A stretch of 64,000 bases of DNA from Diorhabda sublineata (taxonomy: Eukaryota; Arthropoda; Insecta; Coleoptera; Chrysomelidae), in NCBI RefSeq assembly GCF_026230105.1, contig NC_079476.1, forward strand, positions 4,919,209 to 4,983,208, given 5' to 3'. This document shows positions 45,425 to 57,439 of the stretch, piece after piece. The translations under genes and the position numbers were made by a program. The notes below the pieces were generated by a model. It was given only the letters and a program-made list of their open reading frames with translations. It had not been told where the DNA came from and ran no database searches. The first letter of the stretch is position 1. Each line of letters starts with the position of its first letter.

Positions 45425-46414
45425 AAGTTTTCAAATAGACAATAAAAACAAATATCTATAATTGGATATGGCTTTATTGTTTTTCAGAATATTGCCCATT
45501 AAGATCAACACTGTTTTATGCGTTTGAACCAATTGTCGAAGCATGTTTTCCATTCTGATTTTGGTACCACCAAAACATGTAATTTTAAGGCATCAACCGT
45601 TTCTTCAGGTGTAGAAAAACGTTGACCTCGCAATTTTTTTGATCTAAGAGAATTAGAAGACGTTTTTGTTTGAACTGGGGAGATGTGGGACATCTCGCAT
45701 TGTTATGGCGGAGAATGATTCGTCTCCTGCAATTGGTCTCCCTCATTTTTTCGGCAATCAAATGCCTGTTTACCTTTAGCAATTGACCGTTCTACGTTGC
45801 TCGAATGGCGCAATGGCGACATGTTCCGTTATTTCGAGAAACAGGCGACCGTTTGCGTCCCATTCAATCGATTGTTGTTTAGTTTCGAATTCATAAGCAT
45901 TGATCCATGATTCGTCGCATTTCACGATCGTATAGACGTTTTTTGAAGCACCGCGATTGAATTTTTTAACATATCTTTGCACCAATCAACACAAACATTT
46001 TTTGTCAAATTATACAAAATGTTCATGCAATATTGAATGTATGTTAGCCAAAAACTAATGCTCAAATATGCCTTAATCTCACGGTATGTCACATGACGAT
46101 CTTGCAATATCAGTTTACGCATAGCATCGATGTTTTTTGGTACAACAGCCAATTTCGGACGATATTCACGAAATTTATTCTTTAGCGAAGTCCACGATTG
46201 AATTTGAAAAACTAGCAAAACACGGTGGCTCAAGATTCCAGTTTTTGACCTGGATGAATGTTTCAAATATCTTTAAACAACTCAAATAGTCTTGACAACA
46301 CAAGCTGAGTACGTTCACCATTGAAAACGTAAAACTTTATTATGGTAATATCAGATTTGATATATTCATATCAGTGTTGCCATATTTCAAAACTTAAGTA
46401 GCAACTCTTGTACG
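45425..46414 (-). mobile_element. mariner transposase relic, nearly full length
   Basis: Minus strand. 5' terminal repeat (tacaagagttgctacttaag) at about 46395-46414. Transposase blocks: PKLAVVPKNIDAMRKLILQD and RHVTYREIKAYL near 46090-46170, CDESWINAYEFETKQQSIEW near 45860-45915 (first Asp), FEQRRTVNC near 45780, RRRIILRHNNARCPTS near 45690-45730 (second Asp reads Asn), and LRGQRFSTPEETVDALKLHV near 45575-45640. The tail WKTCFDNWFKRIKQC ends at 45505. The third Asp block is deleted. Frameshifts separate several frames. Same lineage as 32636-33478. Confidence 0.88.
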
Positions 46415-46778
46415 ATTTTTATGTTTAATCTTTGCTTGTATGTTTTGTTTCGGATATGGTATGGGTGTTTTTATTTTTGATAAAACCTATCAATTTTTTC
46501 GTCTTTCAGTTGTTATTCACAGTTCTGAGTGGAATTTTTATATGGTCCTGTTATTCCTTTATGAATTTCCTTGTTTCCTGAAAAGATTGATTTTGTACTG
46601 ATAAAAAGTTTTTACTATATTTTTTATCTTCTCTATTCCTCCATTTCCTATTATTAGAGATTATTTTCTGCTTCCATAATTATCGTTTTCGTCTATTATA
46701 CTATAAATTTAAACTAGCATCTAGTAATTTTCATTTTCCATTATCACATTTTATAGCTTTTTAAGCGAATTCTTGTTT

Positions 46779-48794
46779 ATTTCATGACTTTGTTTAATAT
46801 TATGGCTTAATATACAACCTTGCCTAGTTTAAAATATTTCTGGCAGGTAAAGTTTCAAATTCTTTATTATTATTAAAAATTTTTTTTCATTTCTATCAGT
46901 GGCGACTTATGGTAGGAATTTTAGATATTTTGCAATATTTTTAAAAAGGTTTATCGGCAAAGTCTGGGTCGCTAGAACTGTTTTACGTCTTTACCGAGTC
47001 CATTACTATACTTCACATTTCCAATGTTCCAATTTCAAAACGAACTGAACAACTTTAACAGATTAAACACTCCCAATAATTTTACCATCTTGTTTGTTCA
47101 CTGAACTAAGTAAGTATTTCATGACTTTGTTTAATATTATGGCTTAATATACAACCTTGCCTAGTTTAAAATATTTCTGGCAGGTAAAGTTTCAAATTCT
47201 TTATTATTATTAAAAATTTTTTTTCATTTCTATCAGTGGCGACTTATGGTAGGAAATTTTAGATATTTTGCAATATTTTTAAAAAGGTTTATCGTCAAAG
47301 TCGGGGTCGCTAGCACTGTTTTACGTCTTTACCGAGTCCATTACTATACTTCACATTTCCAATGTTCCAATTTCAAAACGGTACTGAACAATTTTAACAG
47401 ATTAAACACTCCCAATAATTTTACCATCTTGTTTGTTCACTGAACTAAGTAAGTATTTCATGACTTTGTTTAATATTATGGCTTAATATACAACCTTGCC
47501 TAGTTTAAAATATTTCTGGCAGGTAAAGTTTCAAATTCTTTATTATTATTAAAAATTTTTTTTCATTTCTATCAGTGGCGACTTATGGTAGGAAATTTTA
47601 GATATTTTGCAATATTTTTAAAAAGGTTTATCGTCAAAGTCGGGGTCGCTAGCACTGTTTTACGTCTTTACCGAGTCCATTACTATACTTCACATTTCCA
47701 ATGTTCCAATTTCAAAACGGTACTGAACAATTTTAACAGATTAAACACTCCCAATAATTTTACCATCTTGTTTGTTCACTGAACTAAGTAAGTATTTCAT
47801 GACTTTGTTTAATATTATCGCTTAATATACAACCTTGCCTAGTTTAAAATATTTCTGGCAGGTAAAGTTTCAAATTCTTTATTATTATTAAAAATTTTTT
47901 TTCATTGGCGACTTATGGTAGGAAATTTTAGATATTTTGCAATATTTTTAAAAAGGTTTATCGGCAAAGTCGGGGTCGCTAGCACTGTTTTACGTCTTTA
48001 CCGAGTCCATTACTATATTTCACATTTCCAATGTTCCAATTTCAAAACGGTACTGAACAACTTTAACAGATTAAACACTCCCAATAATTTTACCATCTTG
48101 TTTGTTCACTGAACTAAGTATTTCATGACTTTGTTTAATATTATGGCTTAATATACAACCTTGCCTAGTTTAAAATATTTCTGGCAGGTAAAGTTTCAAA
48201 TTTTTTATTATTATTAAAATTTTTTTTTCATTTCTATCAGTGGCGACTTATGGTAGGAAATTTTAGATATTTTGCAATATTTTTAAAAAGGTTTATCGTC
48301 AAAGTCGGGGTCGCTAGAACTGTTTTACGTCTTTACCGAGTCCATTACTATACTTCACATTTCCAATGTTCCAATTTCAAAACGAACTGAACAACTTTAA
48401 CAGATTAAACACTCCCAATAATTTTACCATCTTGTTTGTTCACTGAACTAAGTAAGTATTTCATGACTTTGTTTAATATTATGGCTTAATATACAACCTT
48501 GCCTAGTTTAAAATATTTCTGGCAGGTAAAGTTTCAAATTCTTTATTATTATTAAAAATTTTTTTTCATTTCTATCAGTGGCGACTTATGGTAGGAAATT
48601 TTAGATATTTTGCAATATTTTTAAAAAGGTTTATCGTCAAAGTCGGGGTCGCTAGCACTGTTTTACGTCTTTACCGAATCCATTACTATACTTCACATTT
48701 CCAATGTTCCAATTTCAAAACAAACTGAACAACTTTAACAGGTTAAACACTTCCAATAATTTTACCATCTTGTTTGTTCACTAAACTAAGTAAG
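46779..48794 (+). repeat. Satellite array: six tandem units of about 338 bp
   Basis: Units start at 46779, 47115, 47454, 47793, 48119 and 48457, giving periods of 336, 339, 339, 326 and 338 bp and a last unit of about 338 bp. Each begins tatttcatgactttgtttaa and ends near cactgaactaagtaag. Units 2 and 3 look identical over long stretches. Unit 4 lacks about nine bases before tggcgacttatgg and is joined to unit 5 without the usual gtaa. Units 1, 5 and 6 share an aaaacgaactg-type deletion, against aaaacggtactg in 2-4. A 65-codon frame is open in units 2, 3 and 4 but broken in the others, so protein function is unlikely. A bipartite origin by unequal exchange fits. Confidence 0.95.
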
Positions 48795-48799
48795 CAAAA

Positions 48800-50685
48800 T
48801 AAATCTAATTGAGCCATAGTATTGGTTGATCCTTATAAGTTTCATGCAATTATCAAAAAGATTTTTGGAGTTTTCGTGTCTTTCTAAACACAAGTATGAT
48901 CCTTTCATATTTATCATTTCACAAAGTTTCTTCTCTTATAGAATCCTTACAACACTTTGATTTTGTATGGCCGTTGTTGTAGAGTTTTTCAATTGCTGTT
49001 ATAAGTATAACATATAGTAAGTGAAGTTCTTAGTTGCTACCTATTTTTTTGTCAATTATATGCATATTCATTGGAATAAAATTGTATAAACCAAGGTTAG
49101 CGAATTGTAAATAAGGATTTTGTTTTACTGTGCTGCATTCTAAAAGATCTAGATCTAAAAAATCCAGATTTCCTAATAGATAAGTAGCAACAAGAGGCAG
49201 ATGAACAAAAAAAACCAGTTTTTTATTTAAAACTAATCTACAATAAACTAACCAAAAGCAACCTAGCGCAAGGCCTTTCCATACTCTCAACTTAAGAATA
49301 TCAGACCGGTTACTTTGACTTGGTTGAAAGTGTCTGAATCCTTATGAGTCTATGGAGAGCGGATTTTGGTTTACTAGTGTTCAGATTAAAAGCGATAAAT
49401 CAGAAACTTATGTCATTGAAACATTAAACTCACTTATCAGGAATGATTCGAATTCAATCCGGAAGCTTTTATCTTCGTAACTAAATAGAGTTCAACACAA
49501 TTTAGGCATTTACAGGATACTCATAAGTTATACTTCAATATCAAATAATACTATTATCAAAAACATTATTTGTTACGGTATATTTATTCAACTGTTTTAT
49601 CACAGCGAATTATATTTTCAAGAAATTCCGAAAATTATATGATATCATGATATCAGGCTTATCAATTCTCGTTAGACCTGTCTTACAAAATATGACGTTA
49701 TACTCACAAATTTCGTTGAACTTTTGATGATAATGATTAAGTAACTTTGATGCTTACCTGAAATAAAAACAAACGATTAGAGATTTATAACTCCTAATAA
49801 AACAAAAACTGTAGCCAAAATATTATCACGGTCGTTACTTTCATAATCATGATGAATCTGTCTGTACAACTAGGAACTAATTGAAATATATAACCATTCT
49901 TTGAATTCATGTGAAAATATGATAAGAATATATAAAATAATTTCAACCATACCAAATCTAATGAAACATTGAAATTCATAATGTATTCTCAGAATCACGA
50001 ATGATTGGTGCATCTTCTGTGGGTAATGTTTGTAATGACAAACTATAAAGTTCTATTCGATGTGTAAACAAACTTCTGTTCACAAAATCTCATTCAATTT
50101 ATTCTTCTTGATATTACTAAATGTTAGAAAGGAACCTACGTAAGATCCAAGAAAAATTTTCACCGCCTTTCCAAATTTTGCAGATGTATGCCATCAATTC
50201 ATTCATGTCCTATTTGAATTATGTATTTGCTGTCGTCTTGTCAGGATTTCATCACTCATCGAATGTATTTTCTCCACCAAAAAATTTCCTATTCTATGCT
50301 ACTAAGCTTTTCTTATGTGAAATTTTCCCTATTATTTGTTGGTTTATATCCAAAACATCTGGGATTATTTTCATAGATTTTCAAACAAAATGAATGAATT
50401 TTTTAATAAACATAATTTAAGAAAATAAACGACCAGCACAATTTGCGCTGATTTTCTTCAATGTTTATATGAAAACTTCTTTTTTCAAGCGTCATATATA
50501 CACTCGAACGCAGAAAAATCAACTATAGTCGCGCGCTCGCCGTCAAAAGTCTCTTGCAAAAAATCTGTAGCTTCTATTCTTTTTCTTATTTTAGCATTTC
50601 AACGCCATTAGTCATGAGTTTTCAGTGTTGTTATTCAGTTATAGAAGAAGAAATAATATTAAACGAAAAGGAATCTCAAACAATG
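48800..50685. other. No recognised gene
   Basis: Flanks the satellite. Frames at 49030-49290 (minus) and 50121-50393 (plus) are hydrophobic and unrecognised. 50504-50563 is a copy of a dispersed repeat also at 62310-62372. Confidence 0.4.
50504..50563 (+). repeat. Dispersed repeat, copy 1 (gtcgcgcgctcgc type)
   Basis: Matches 62310-62372: tcgaacgcagaaaaatcaac / tcgagagcagaaaatcaact, then agtcgcgcgctcgccgtcaa / aagtcgcacactcgcgatca and aaaagtct. Origin unknown. Confidence 0.6.
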
Positions 50686-50689
50686 AAAA

Positions 50690-50965
50690 GGGTAATAATT
50701 AACAATCTTTTTTGATACTGTCCCATTTTTCAACGAGCGGTATAAATGTTCTATAGGATCTAAGTCTGGACTAAGCGCTGGCCGATCCACAGCGGCAATC
50801 TCGACATCCTATAAATACTGCCGTATGGAACCTGCAGTTTGTAGACGGGCATTCTCCGGCATGAGGAAACAGACAGCCTTGTCAAAAAAGGAGCAACAAC
50901 TCCATACGTAAGACCAGAGTCTATTGTAGCCTCAAGGGATGTCACATCAATAACGAATTTATCGG
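50690..50965 (-). mobile_element. Tc1-like transposase fragment (catalytic end)
   Basis: On the minus strand, a degraded ENARLQTAGSIRQYL block lies near 50810-50860, followed by DVEIAAVDRPALSPDLDPIE and HLYRSLKNGTV (50720-50800). The D-P-I-E block keeps the third catalytic residue (Glu) of Tc1 transposases. The preceding second-Asp motif is blurred by a frameshift. A 61-codon minus-strand frame (50760-50945) covers it in another phase. Confidence 0.7.
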
Positions 50966-51079
50966 ATGACTGAAGTATCAGATGGAATATTTCTGGAGAA
51001 GCGCACCAGGCCTAACACAATCAAAAATATTCATAATTATATCAGCTAAGAAGTCCCAAGAGAGACCAAAAACAATATC

Positions 51080-51260
51080 ACTGCTTCGTCAATCATGACC
51101 TTAGTCATGTCAGAGGAAACAACTACAGATTCTATGAGCAAGCAATGGGAACAACTACTCCATTTTGCTCAAGGCTTAAGTACAAGGAGTAGTACCAACA
51201 CCTTGAAAAATGGGAAACAAAAACACCAAAATTTTATTTTGGAAGCAGAACTATGATATT
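51080..51260 (+). mobile_element. Possible Penelope-like reverse transcriptase fragment
   Basis: Plus strand RFYEQAMGTTTPFCSRLKYK, then after a stop YQHLEKWETKTPKFYFGSRT. The Y.Q..G-T-(A)-M-G-(S)-P..S motif and the later E..K..P..(W/F)..R-Y-(V-D-D) order recall Penelope-type RTs. The active site itself is not present. Weak evidence. Confidence 0.35.
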
Positions 51261-51399
51261 AAGATTCTTGTACAAAATATCGGAGTGGCTGTAAACCAAA
51301 ACAACTAACAAAACAATGTATAATCTACAACATGGATTTAATATTAAAGATTAAATAGTATGGGAGCTTATTCAAGAAGATCGGTATAAAATTCTATAC

Positions 51400-52160
51400 A
51401 CTATTATGATTAGATCAGCGGGATGTCGAGGTTTCGACTGATGGAAACGGCAAAGGAGGAGAATAACTGATGTTTTCTCTGTTCCAAAAGTACAATTCCA
51501 CTTACATACATGTCGCTTTTTATCATCAATATTAACTTTATGTAAACTGTACTTTCCAAATTAGTTTTTTGTTAATGTTTATAACAGGAATGATATGTGT
51601 TATTACACGAAATAAACACAGTCATCCCACAATATTTTGTCTCAACATTAACTAATATACATTTTACAACACGACGAATTGTACCATATGTTTTTTTTGT
51701 GTCTGTTAATGGACCTGACACGAATATGTACGAGTCTTGTCTCACCGTTGATTTATTTTTTTTATTCCACTTTTTTTTAACCATTGTGCATATTTTTTGT
51801 AGGATTTAAAAATGTCAAGTGAATGCGAATATCATAAATACAGTTTTATGCAATGAGAAAATTTCTACCATCTGTTTTTAAAAGCGAGTATCTGACAATG
51901 ACACACGTTTTCTTTATTTGACTGCATCTTTTTGTAGTATAATTCCGTGGAGCCTGTAGTTTACTAAGAGGTAGAGAAAATGTTTTAATCAATTAATCAT
52001 AATAGAGCCTTTATCTCTTGATTCTAGTTCTTTTTAAATCAATAATCATAAATTTATTTGTTCTAACGACATCGGTACAACAAGCAATACTTTCAATTCA
52101 TTTAGTTTTGTTTGGTTTTCTGCTTAGAGTAGCTGTAGTAGGAATAGTATTCCCCTATTG
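51400..52160. other. No recognised gene
   Basis: A+T-rich; two antisense-overlapping frames at 51572-51809 with no recognised family. Confidence 0.4.
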
Positions 52161-52176
52161 GGGCAGGTTAGGTATC

Positions 52177-52301
52177 AGTTTCCAAACAAAGTTTTAACTG
52201 CGTTGACAATCGTAGATACGTTTAATAGAACAGTAAACTAATTGAACACTTTCTAAATGACAAAAGAACACACATTACCTCACAAACTTTGTTTGGAAAG
52301 T
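52177..52301. repeat. Inverted repeat, 18-bp arms
   Basis: agtttccaaacaaagttt (52177-52194) and aaactttgtttggaaagt (52284-52301) are complementary at 17 of 18 positions, with an 89-bp spacer. Could be a small non-autonomous element; no duplication found. Confidence 0.6.
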
Positions 52302-52529
52302 GAACTATAACAATAAGACGGCCGTGACACAACGCTCTGGCTGTCTAAATTACGAGAATGTATTGATATCTAGTTAGCCTAGACCAGTACCATGCATAAA
52401 CAAAATATTGCGTTACCATAGCAACGAACAATAAATTATTAGAAGTGTAAGTGTAAAGTTTGACGTCAAAAAAGTAAACCAGATTTATGCAATAAATTAA
52501 AAGATGTTCACCTAAATTATGATAATCGA

Positions 52530-53545
52530 AAAATTGGAGTATCGAGCAATTATCTGTATTTAAAAGGGTTGAGAGGTAAGCAGATTTACGAATATATGCT
52601 TAATACCCTTGGTTATCAATGTTCTTCGTATGCGATCGTAAAAAATAGGACTGCCAGCTTCAAAAGAGGTAAATGTTCGATTGAAGATGATGACCGATCG
52701 GGAAGGCCAGTTTCTGTGTCAGTCCCCCAAAATATCGATGCAGTTCATGAAATTATTTTATCAGACCGTCAAATTGGGCTAAAAAGGATATCCTTTCGAA
52801 CTGGTTATTTCATATGAACGCGTTCATCATATAGTTCACGTCAATTTGAACATGAGAAAATTTGCTGCAAAATTGATCCCCAAATCTTTGAATGTTGACC
52901 AAAAGCGTTCAAGGGTAGAAGCATCGCGTTCAATCTGTGCTCGATTTGAAAACTATGTAAACATTTTAAATCGAATTTATTACTATGGATGAGACTTGGG
53001 TACATTTCTACGATCCATAAACAAAGCGACAATCGATGGAATGGCGACACTTTGGTTCTCCAAGATCTAAGAAGTTTCGTGTCCAATAATCTGATGAAAA
53101 AAATTCTTGCTTCAGTTTTTGGTGGTGTAATCATAATTGATTTTTTGGATAAGGGAAGAACAATAACTGAAGATTACTATTCGACATGACTGACCACTCT
53201 ACGGGAAAAAATTAAATAGAAACGATGCGAAAAGCTAACCAAAGTTGTTTTGTTTTTGCTTGACTACGCCCCTGCACACAAATCACATTGTGATTTAGGG
53301 TTTGAATTACTAGAACACCCTCCTTATTCACCAGACCTGGCTCTGTTCAACTATCATCTATTTCCTCAACTGAAAAAAAGTTTAAAAGGTCGTAAATTTC
53401 CTTCCAACGAGGAGGTGATAAAAACTGTAGAGGTCTGGTTGGCAGAGCAAGAAGAAATATTTTTTTTGAAATGTCTAGAGACGTTGCAGGTTCGCTGTAA
53501 TAAATGTATCCAATTAAGAGGAGAATATGCTGAGTAATAAAATAT
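52530..53545 (+). mobile_element. mariner transposase relic, nearly full length
   Basis: Plus strand, mixed frames. GKQIYEYMLNTLGYQCSSYA and RTASFKRGKCSIEDDDRSGR are the N-terminal part (52575-52710), then SYERVHHIVHVNLNMRKFAA and NVDQKRSRVEASRSICARFE near 52800-52950. MDETWVHFYDP is split over two frames near 52985-53020 (first Asp). DFLDKGRTITEDYYST lies near 53140-53185, LLDYAPAHKSH near 53256 (second Asp kept), EHPPYSPDLALFNYHLFPQL near 53310-53370 (third Asp reads Asn), and a C-terminus SNEEVIKTVEVWLAEQE ... LRGEYAE ends at 53537. Catalytically dead by the Asn, besides several frameshifts. Confidence 0.9.
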
Positions 53546-53579
53546 TTTGACATTGAAATTTTGTTTGGTTCTATAGTAG

Positions 53580-54250
53580 GCTAAGAATTTTTCAATATAT
53601 CCTCCTACTACAATGGAAAAGACCAGGGCATGGGATGGTAATAGGGGCAGGATGGTCCAATCGAGTTAGTTCTTATCAAACACGTTCGATCGTCAATTCA
53701 ACCAGCGTGGTGGTGTGGTAATATCCATTTCTTTTACATGCCCAATATGGAAGCTGGAGCAGTATCGGACAAGTTGGACTGATTCATTGTTTTTATAGAC
53801 TTATACTCGTCAGATTAATGTTAAGTCTACTTCATGCCCGATCCACACTAGAAGCTAGAGGAAGGAATATTCAAGTATATGTTTTCTGTCTGTTCCGTGC
53901 GTACCTGTTATTTTAACCTAATGGGTTCTACGTATAGCACCATATTCGGTATTCTTTTTTCCTATTTTTTATTCTTTTTTTCCAATCATTTTTTGAATCT
54001 CTTTCATCTCCTTCATTCTTGTATTTACGCTCTCATATATTTTTCTCAGACAATTTACACGTTGAAACTGTGTAGTTTGCAATTTTTGTTTTCTATTCTT
54101 TTTCATATTCACTTTCTTTCTCTATTTCTCGTTTTCTTCTTCCAATTGATACTGTTTATATTTGTTCTTTTTCTTATTCCACTGTCAAAGTTTTTGTATA
54201 GATTCGTATTTTTTATTATCCTTTCTCTAAACGTTCAACCAATCTCTTCT
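53580..54250. other. T-rich spacer without recognised gene
   Basis: 53880-54250 is very T-rich on the plus strand. A 170-codon Phe/Leu/Ile-rich frame spans it but has no family resemblance, and its end runs into the R1-like fragment in the wrong phase. Confidence 0.5.
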
Positions 54251-54254
54251 TCAT

Positions 54255-54580
54255 ATATACGCAGTTTGGAGAGAAGGCATGGAAGTGGCAAGAACCCACA
54301 AAACACTGCAATCTATATGCAGGAAGATAGCAATTATAATCTGCAGTGCATAGCGGAATATCTCCAGTATCAGGGTAGGAGTACTGGATGAAAACACTTA
54401 TTGATGAACAGGAAACACGGCGAAATTAATTTCTACTTTACACAGGCAGTCTCTGGACATGGATGTTTCAGAGCTTATTTGTATCGTTTCCACGTCAATG
54501 ACAGGAAATATGCCAGAGGGACATGAACACCACAACCATTGCTAAAAACCTTCTACCAACTCTGCTGGTTTCTGGCAGAA
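54255..54580 (+). mobile_element. R1-like non-LTR retrotransposon C-terminal fragment
   Basis: Plus strand. ARTHKTLQSICRKIAIIICS and AYRNISSI near 54285-54370 correspond to the end of the RNase H/post-RT region. After a deletion, NRKHGEINFYFTQAVSGHGC and FRAYLYRFHVND (54400-54510) form the C-terminal signature, in which G-H-G-C-F..YL..F normally precedes a zinc knuckle. The knuckle itself is degraded. The remaining about 200 bp (to 54790) may be its 3' untranslated region. Family type is well supported. Confidence 0.75.
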
Positions 54581-54799
54581 ATTGACTATGAAAGTTGACT
54601 TTCATAAAGAGAACTCAACAGTAATATACTGGGACTAACTTTTCAAGTAGTGCTTACGCGGTTCCAAAGGTTTATAAAGGTGAAGCAGAAGCTTTTAGTG
54701 TGTAGGCTGTCCCATTGGGCGAGGCAAGAGTCCCACACATTGTACGTAAAAGTATATCCACACCTCTAAAAAAAATCTATTCTTCATCGCCGGCTTCAT

Positions 54800-56540
54800 T
54801 CTGTATTGACGTCGTTGTATATTTTTTTCAGATCCTTATTTTTCTCCTAATTATGTTGTAATGAAAAGAGTCAGCCGTATAATAGTACTAATTGGTTCAT
54901 TTCTTTCAATATGAGTTTTGCGTTTCCAAGATATGCTCGAAGCGGAATACATACCGCGTTCATTTCTGTATTTCACTGAATTCAATGGACGTGCAAATAT
55001 TCACACAACAATCACTTCGTTAATTAATAGAGCTAGTGACACAATTAGCGCTTTTGTCATCCAAACGAATTTAATTGGCATTTGAAGGATCATTCTCCCT
55101 TTGATATTTCCACCGCCTGTGGCTTCGCATAAATGCATTTTAACATCGTACATTTTATACCTCAGGAAATCTAATCATTTTTTTCCATTGAATTATATTT
55201 TTTGAAAACCTCTAGGCAAACATATTTTTTATAAAATGTAATCTAACGTGACACTCGATCTAAGAATATTCAGTTGCCTGTAGCTCATTGGATTTTACAG
55301 TTTCTTACATCGTAAAAATTTCTTTGATGTGTTGGACCTTCTTTAATTTTTAATCAAGTTCAAAGTACGTTCAATTGTTTGAAAGATGATGGACTAATTT
55401 TTAAATAACATTAAATATTTAGTACATAAATTGCTCTTGGAGGAAGCTCACGAATTGGTAACTTAATATCCAGTCCATGTCAGTGGAAAATCATGAAGTA
55501 GCCCCGCTCTTTCCTCTGCAAGAAAATGGCTTGACAAAAAGATAAAAACAATGCTAAATGCTGATAGGACGGACAGTTTCTAAATAATTTTACATTGCAT
55601 AAAAACGGAAACTACTGGTAAAGACTCTCGTTTGATATTGTTAATTTAGGCAGTTATATCAGGTTTCATTCCAGAATCATATTTTCATTGGAAATCGTAA
55701 AGAAACAAATATTAAAGTAATTTCAAATGCAAACTGCAAATATAAAGTAAATTTATTTATTAATAAATATATTTAAGACGTTTTCCAAATTTTTGAGAAG
55801 AATAATGAATACATTTCAATATTTAATTAAAATTAAACTTGTAATCGAAGCCCCTTGGATTTGCTGTACAATACCAGTGTTGTGTGCAGCCGCACCGTTA
55901 AAATAGTTTCCCACCTCTATTCAAGTACTCATTATCTTAATTTGATTCAAGCATATCCGAAGTGTCAAATTAGATTTGTGAAAAAATAGAACTAGTGAAA
56001 CGATCTCATTGTTTTTACTTCAAATTTGAACAAAATCAACTTGCAACGGTGCAACATAATGGCCTATAGTAATTACAGTATCCAATGCAGGCCCGTTAGG
56101 TATTGGTTGAGCTGTTGAGCTTCCAAAGAAGGATATTCGGCAAGATGTTGAGTGTCTACTAACTATTGTTTAGAAACGTGAACTTATTATGGACGCTGGG
56201 ACACGAGTATAACAGGATGTTGGTTTCTACGAGGCCACATGTTGAAGGACCTGTCAAGAAAACCTTTTTGGACAACGTAGGTCCGAAATAAAACTGCGAT
56301 GGCAAAAATAGAAGGGGATTTCCTATCCGTCCAGATCAGATCCTTCCATAGATGATGATGGCTTATGTTAACTGGAGGAAAATAACAGAGTTTGTAACAA
56401 AGATAAACGAGAAACGTAACATATAGATTAAGATTCAAAAAATGGCAAGGAGCAGTCCTAATATCGGATAATAATCCCACACCATCTAAACATACTTTAT
56501 AGATAGATCTCTTAATTGACTATACTTCTAAATTATTCAC
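54800..56540. other. No recognised gene
   Basis: A+T-rich. A 97-codon minus-strand frame (56187-56480) is unrecognised. No RNA gene seen. Confidence 0.4.
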
Positions 56541-56544
56541 TAGA

Positions 56545-56965
56545 TGTTACGAACTCTTCCACGACATGGACCGTAAAGCCGGTCCTGTTCGGTTATAATG
56601 GAAATCTAAAACTTGATGAAAACAGAAGTCGTTTGTTGTTTCTCATCATAGCTAGGATTTGTTCACATTATTTTTTATATGATTTCTAGGAAGGCTTTTT
56701 TATTTATTTGTTTGTACATTTTCTATAATTTCTGAGAAATTTGTTCTGGGTTTATGAACTAGTTTGTTTTTTAGCTAAAGTTAGTTTATAATGAAAATTC
56801 ATAGTGAAAGAAATAAAATAGAAAAGTAACCGGGGACTTTAAATAAATTAGAGAAGTAATTATATAAGCAGTGATAATTTAATTACTATATAAATTAGTA
56901 AAGTATAGAGTCAGTGTTTGAAGGAATTAAATAAGTTAACAAACAGTTTAAATAAATTATGGAAA
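56545..56965 (+). repeat. Solo-LTR-like repeat, copy 2
   Basis: Starts TGTTACGA like copy 1 at 14706 and follows it in order, with substitutions and small gaps. No retroviral-type gag/pol beside it. Ends near gtttaaataaatt; exact 3' limit uncertain. Confidence 0.5.
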
Positions 56966-56969
56966 AACA

Positions 56970-57435
56970 AAAATATGACATGAAAAGTGACGAATTAAAT
57001 GAATTAGATTCACAAAATAAATTGTGGTAAATGAAAATACTGCACTATACTCTAACCTCAACCCTTACATTTTTCCATAAAAGATCATTGACCTGGATAT
57101 TAAAGAGATCTTTCTCATGTAAAATTCACACTTTTATATCTATTGTGTTCTTTGAACCCTTTTGTAAATGTAACGGAATGCTTTGTTAACTCCATTGTAG
57201 GAAACCTACAAGTTATTACATTGAAAGGTGAAGAAAAAATTATATACCTTCTATTAAAGGAAGGAAATAGTTTTTTCCGGGATATGCAGCTTGTAAACGA
57301 GTATTTCATGAAAGGTTGTGTCAAGATAAAAAATAATTTTTCTTATATCGCAACTAAGTACTTTCACTTTTTACTGATAGAGAGCGTTGCTTTATAATAA
57401 TTTATGTTAGACATTTTCGTCATATTTTACTTTTT
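56970..57435. other. No recognised gene
   Basis: An 84-codon plus-strand frame (57143-57397) and an antisense one (57115-57324) share no known family. Confidence 0.4.
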
Positions 57436-57439
57436 TATT

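Noticed and set aside
47246..48112. Three identical or near-identical 65-codon proteins
   Set aside because: They are the same phase of tandem satellite units; the frame is broken in the other three units, so selection for protein is unlikely.
53879..54391. 170-codon plus-strand reading frame, the longest outside the DD41D element
   Set aside because: Extreme Phe/Leu/Ile bias caused by a T-rich strand; its last 40 codons run through an R1-like fragment in the wrong phase. No family resemblance.
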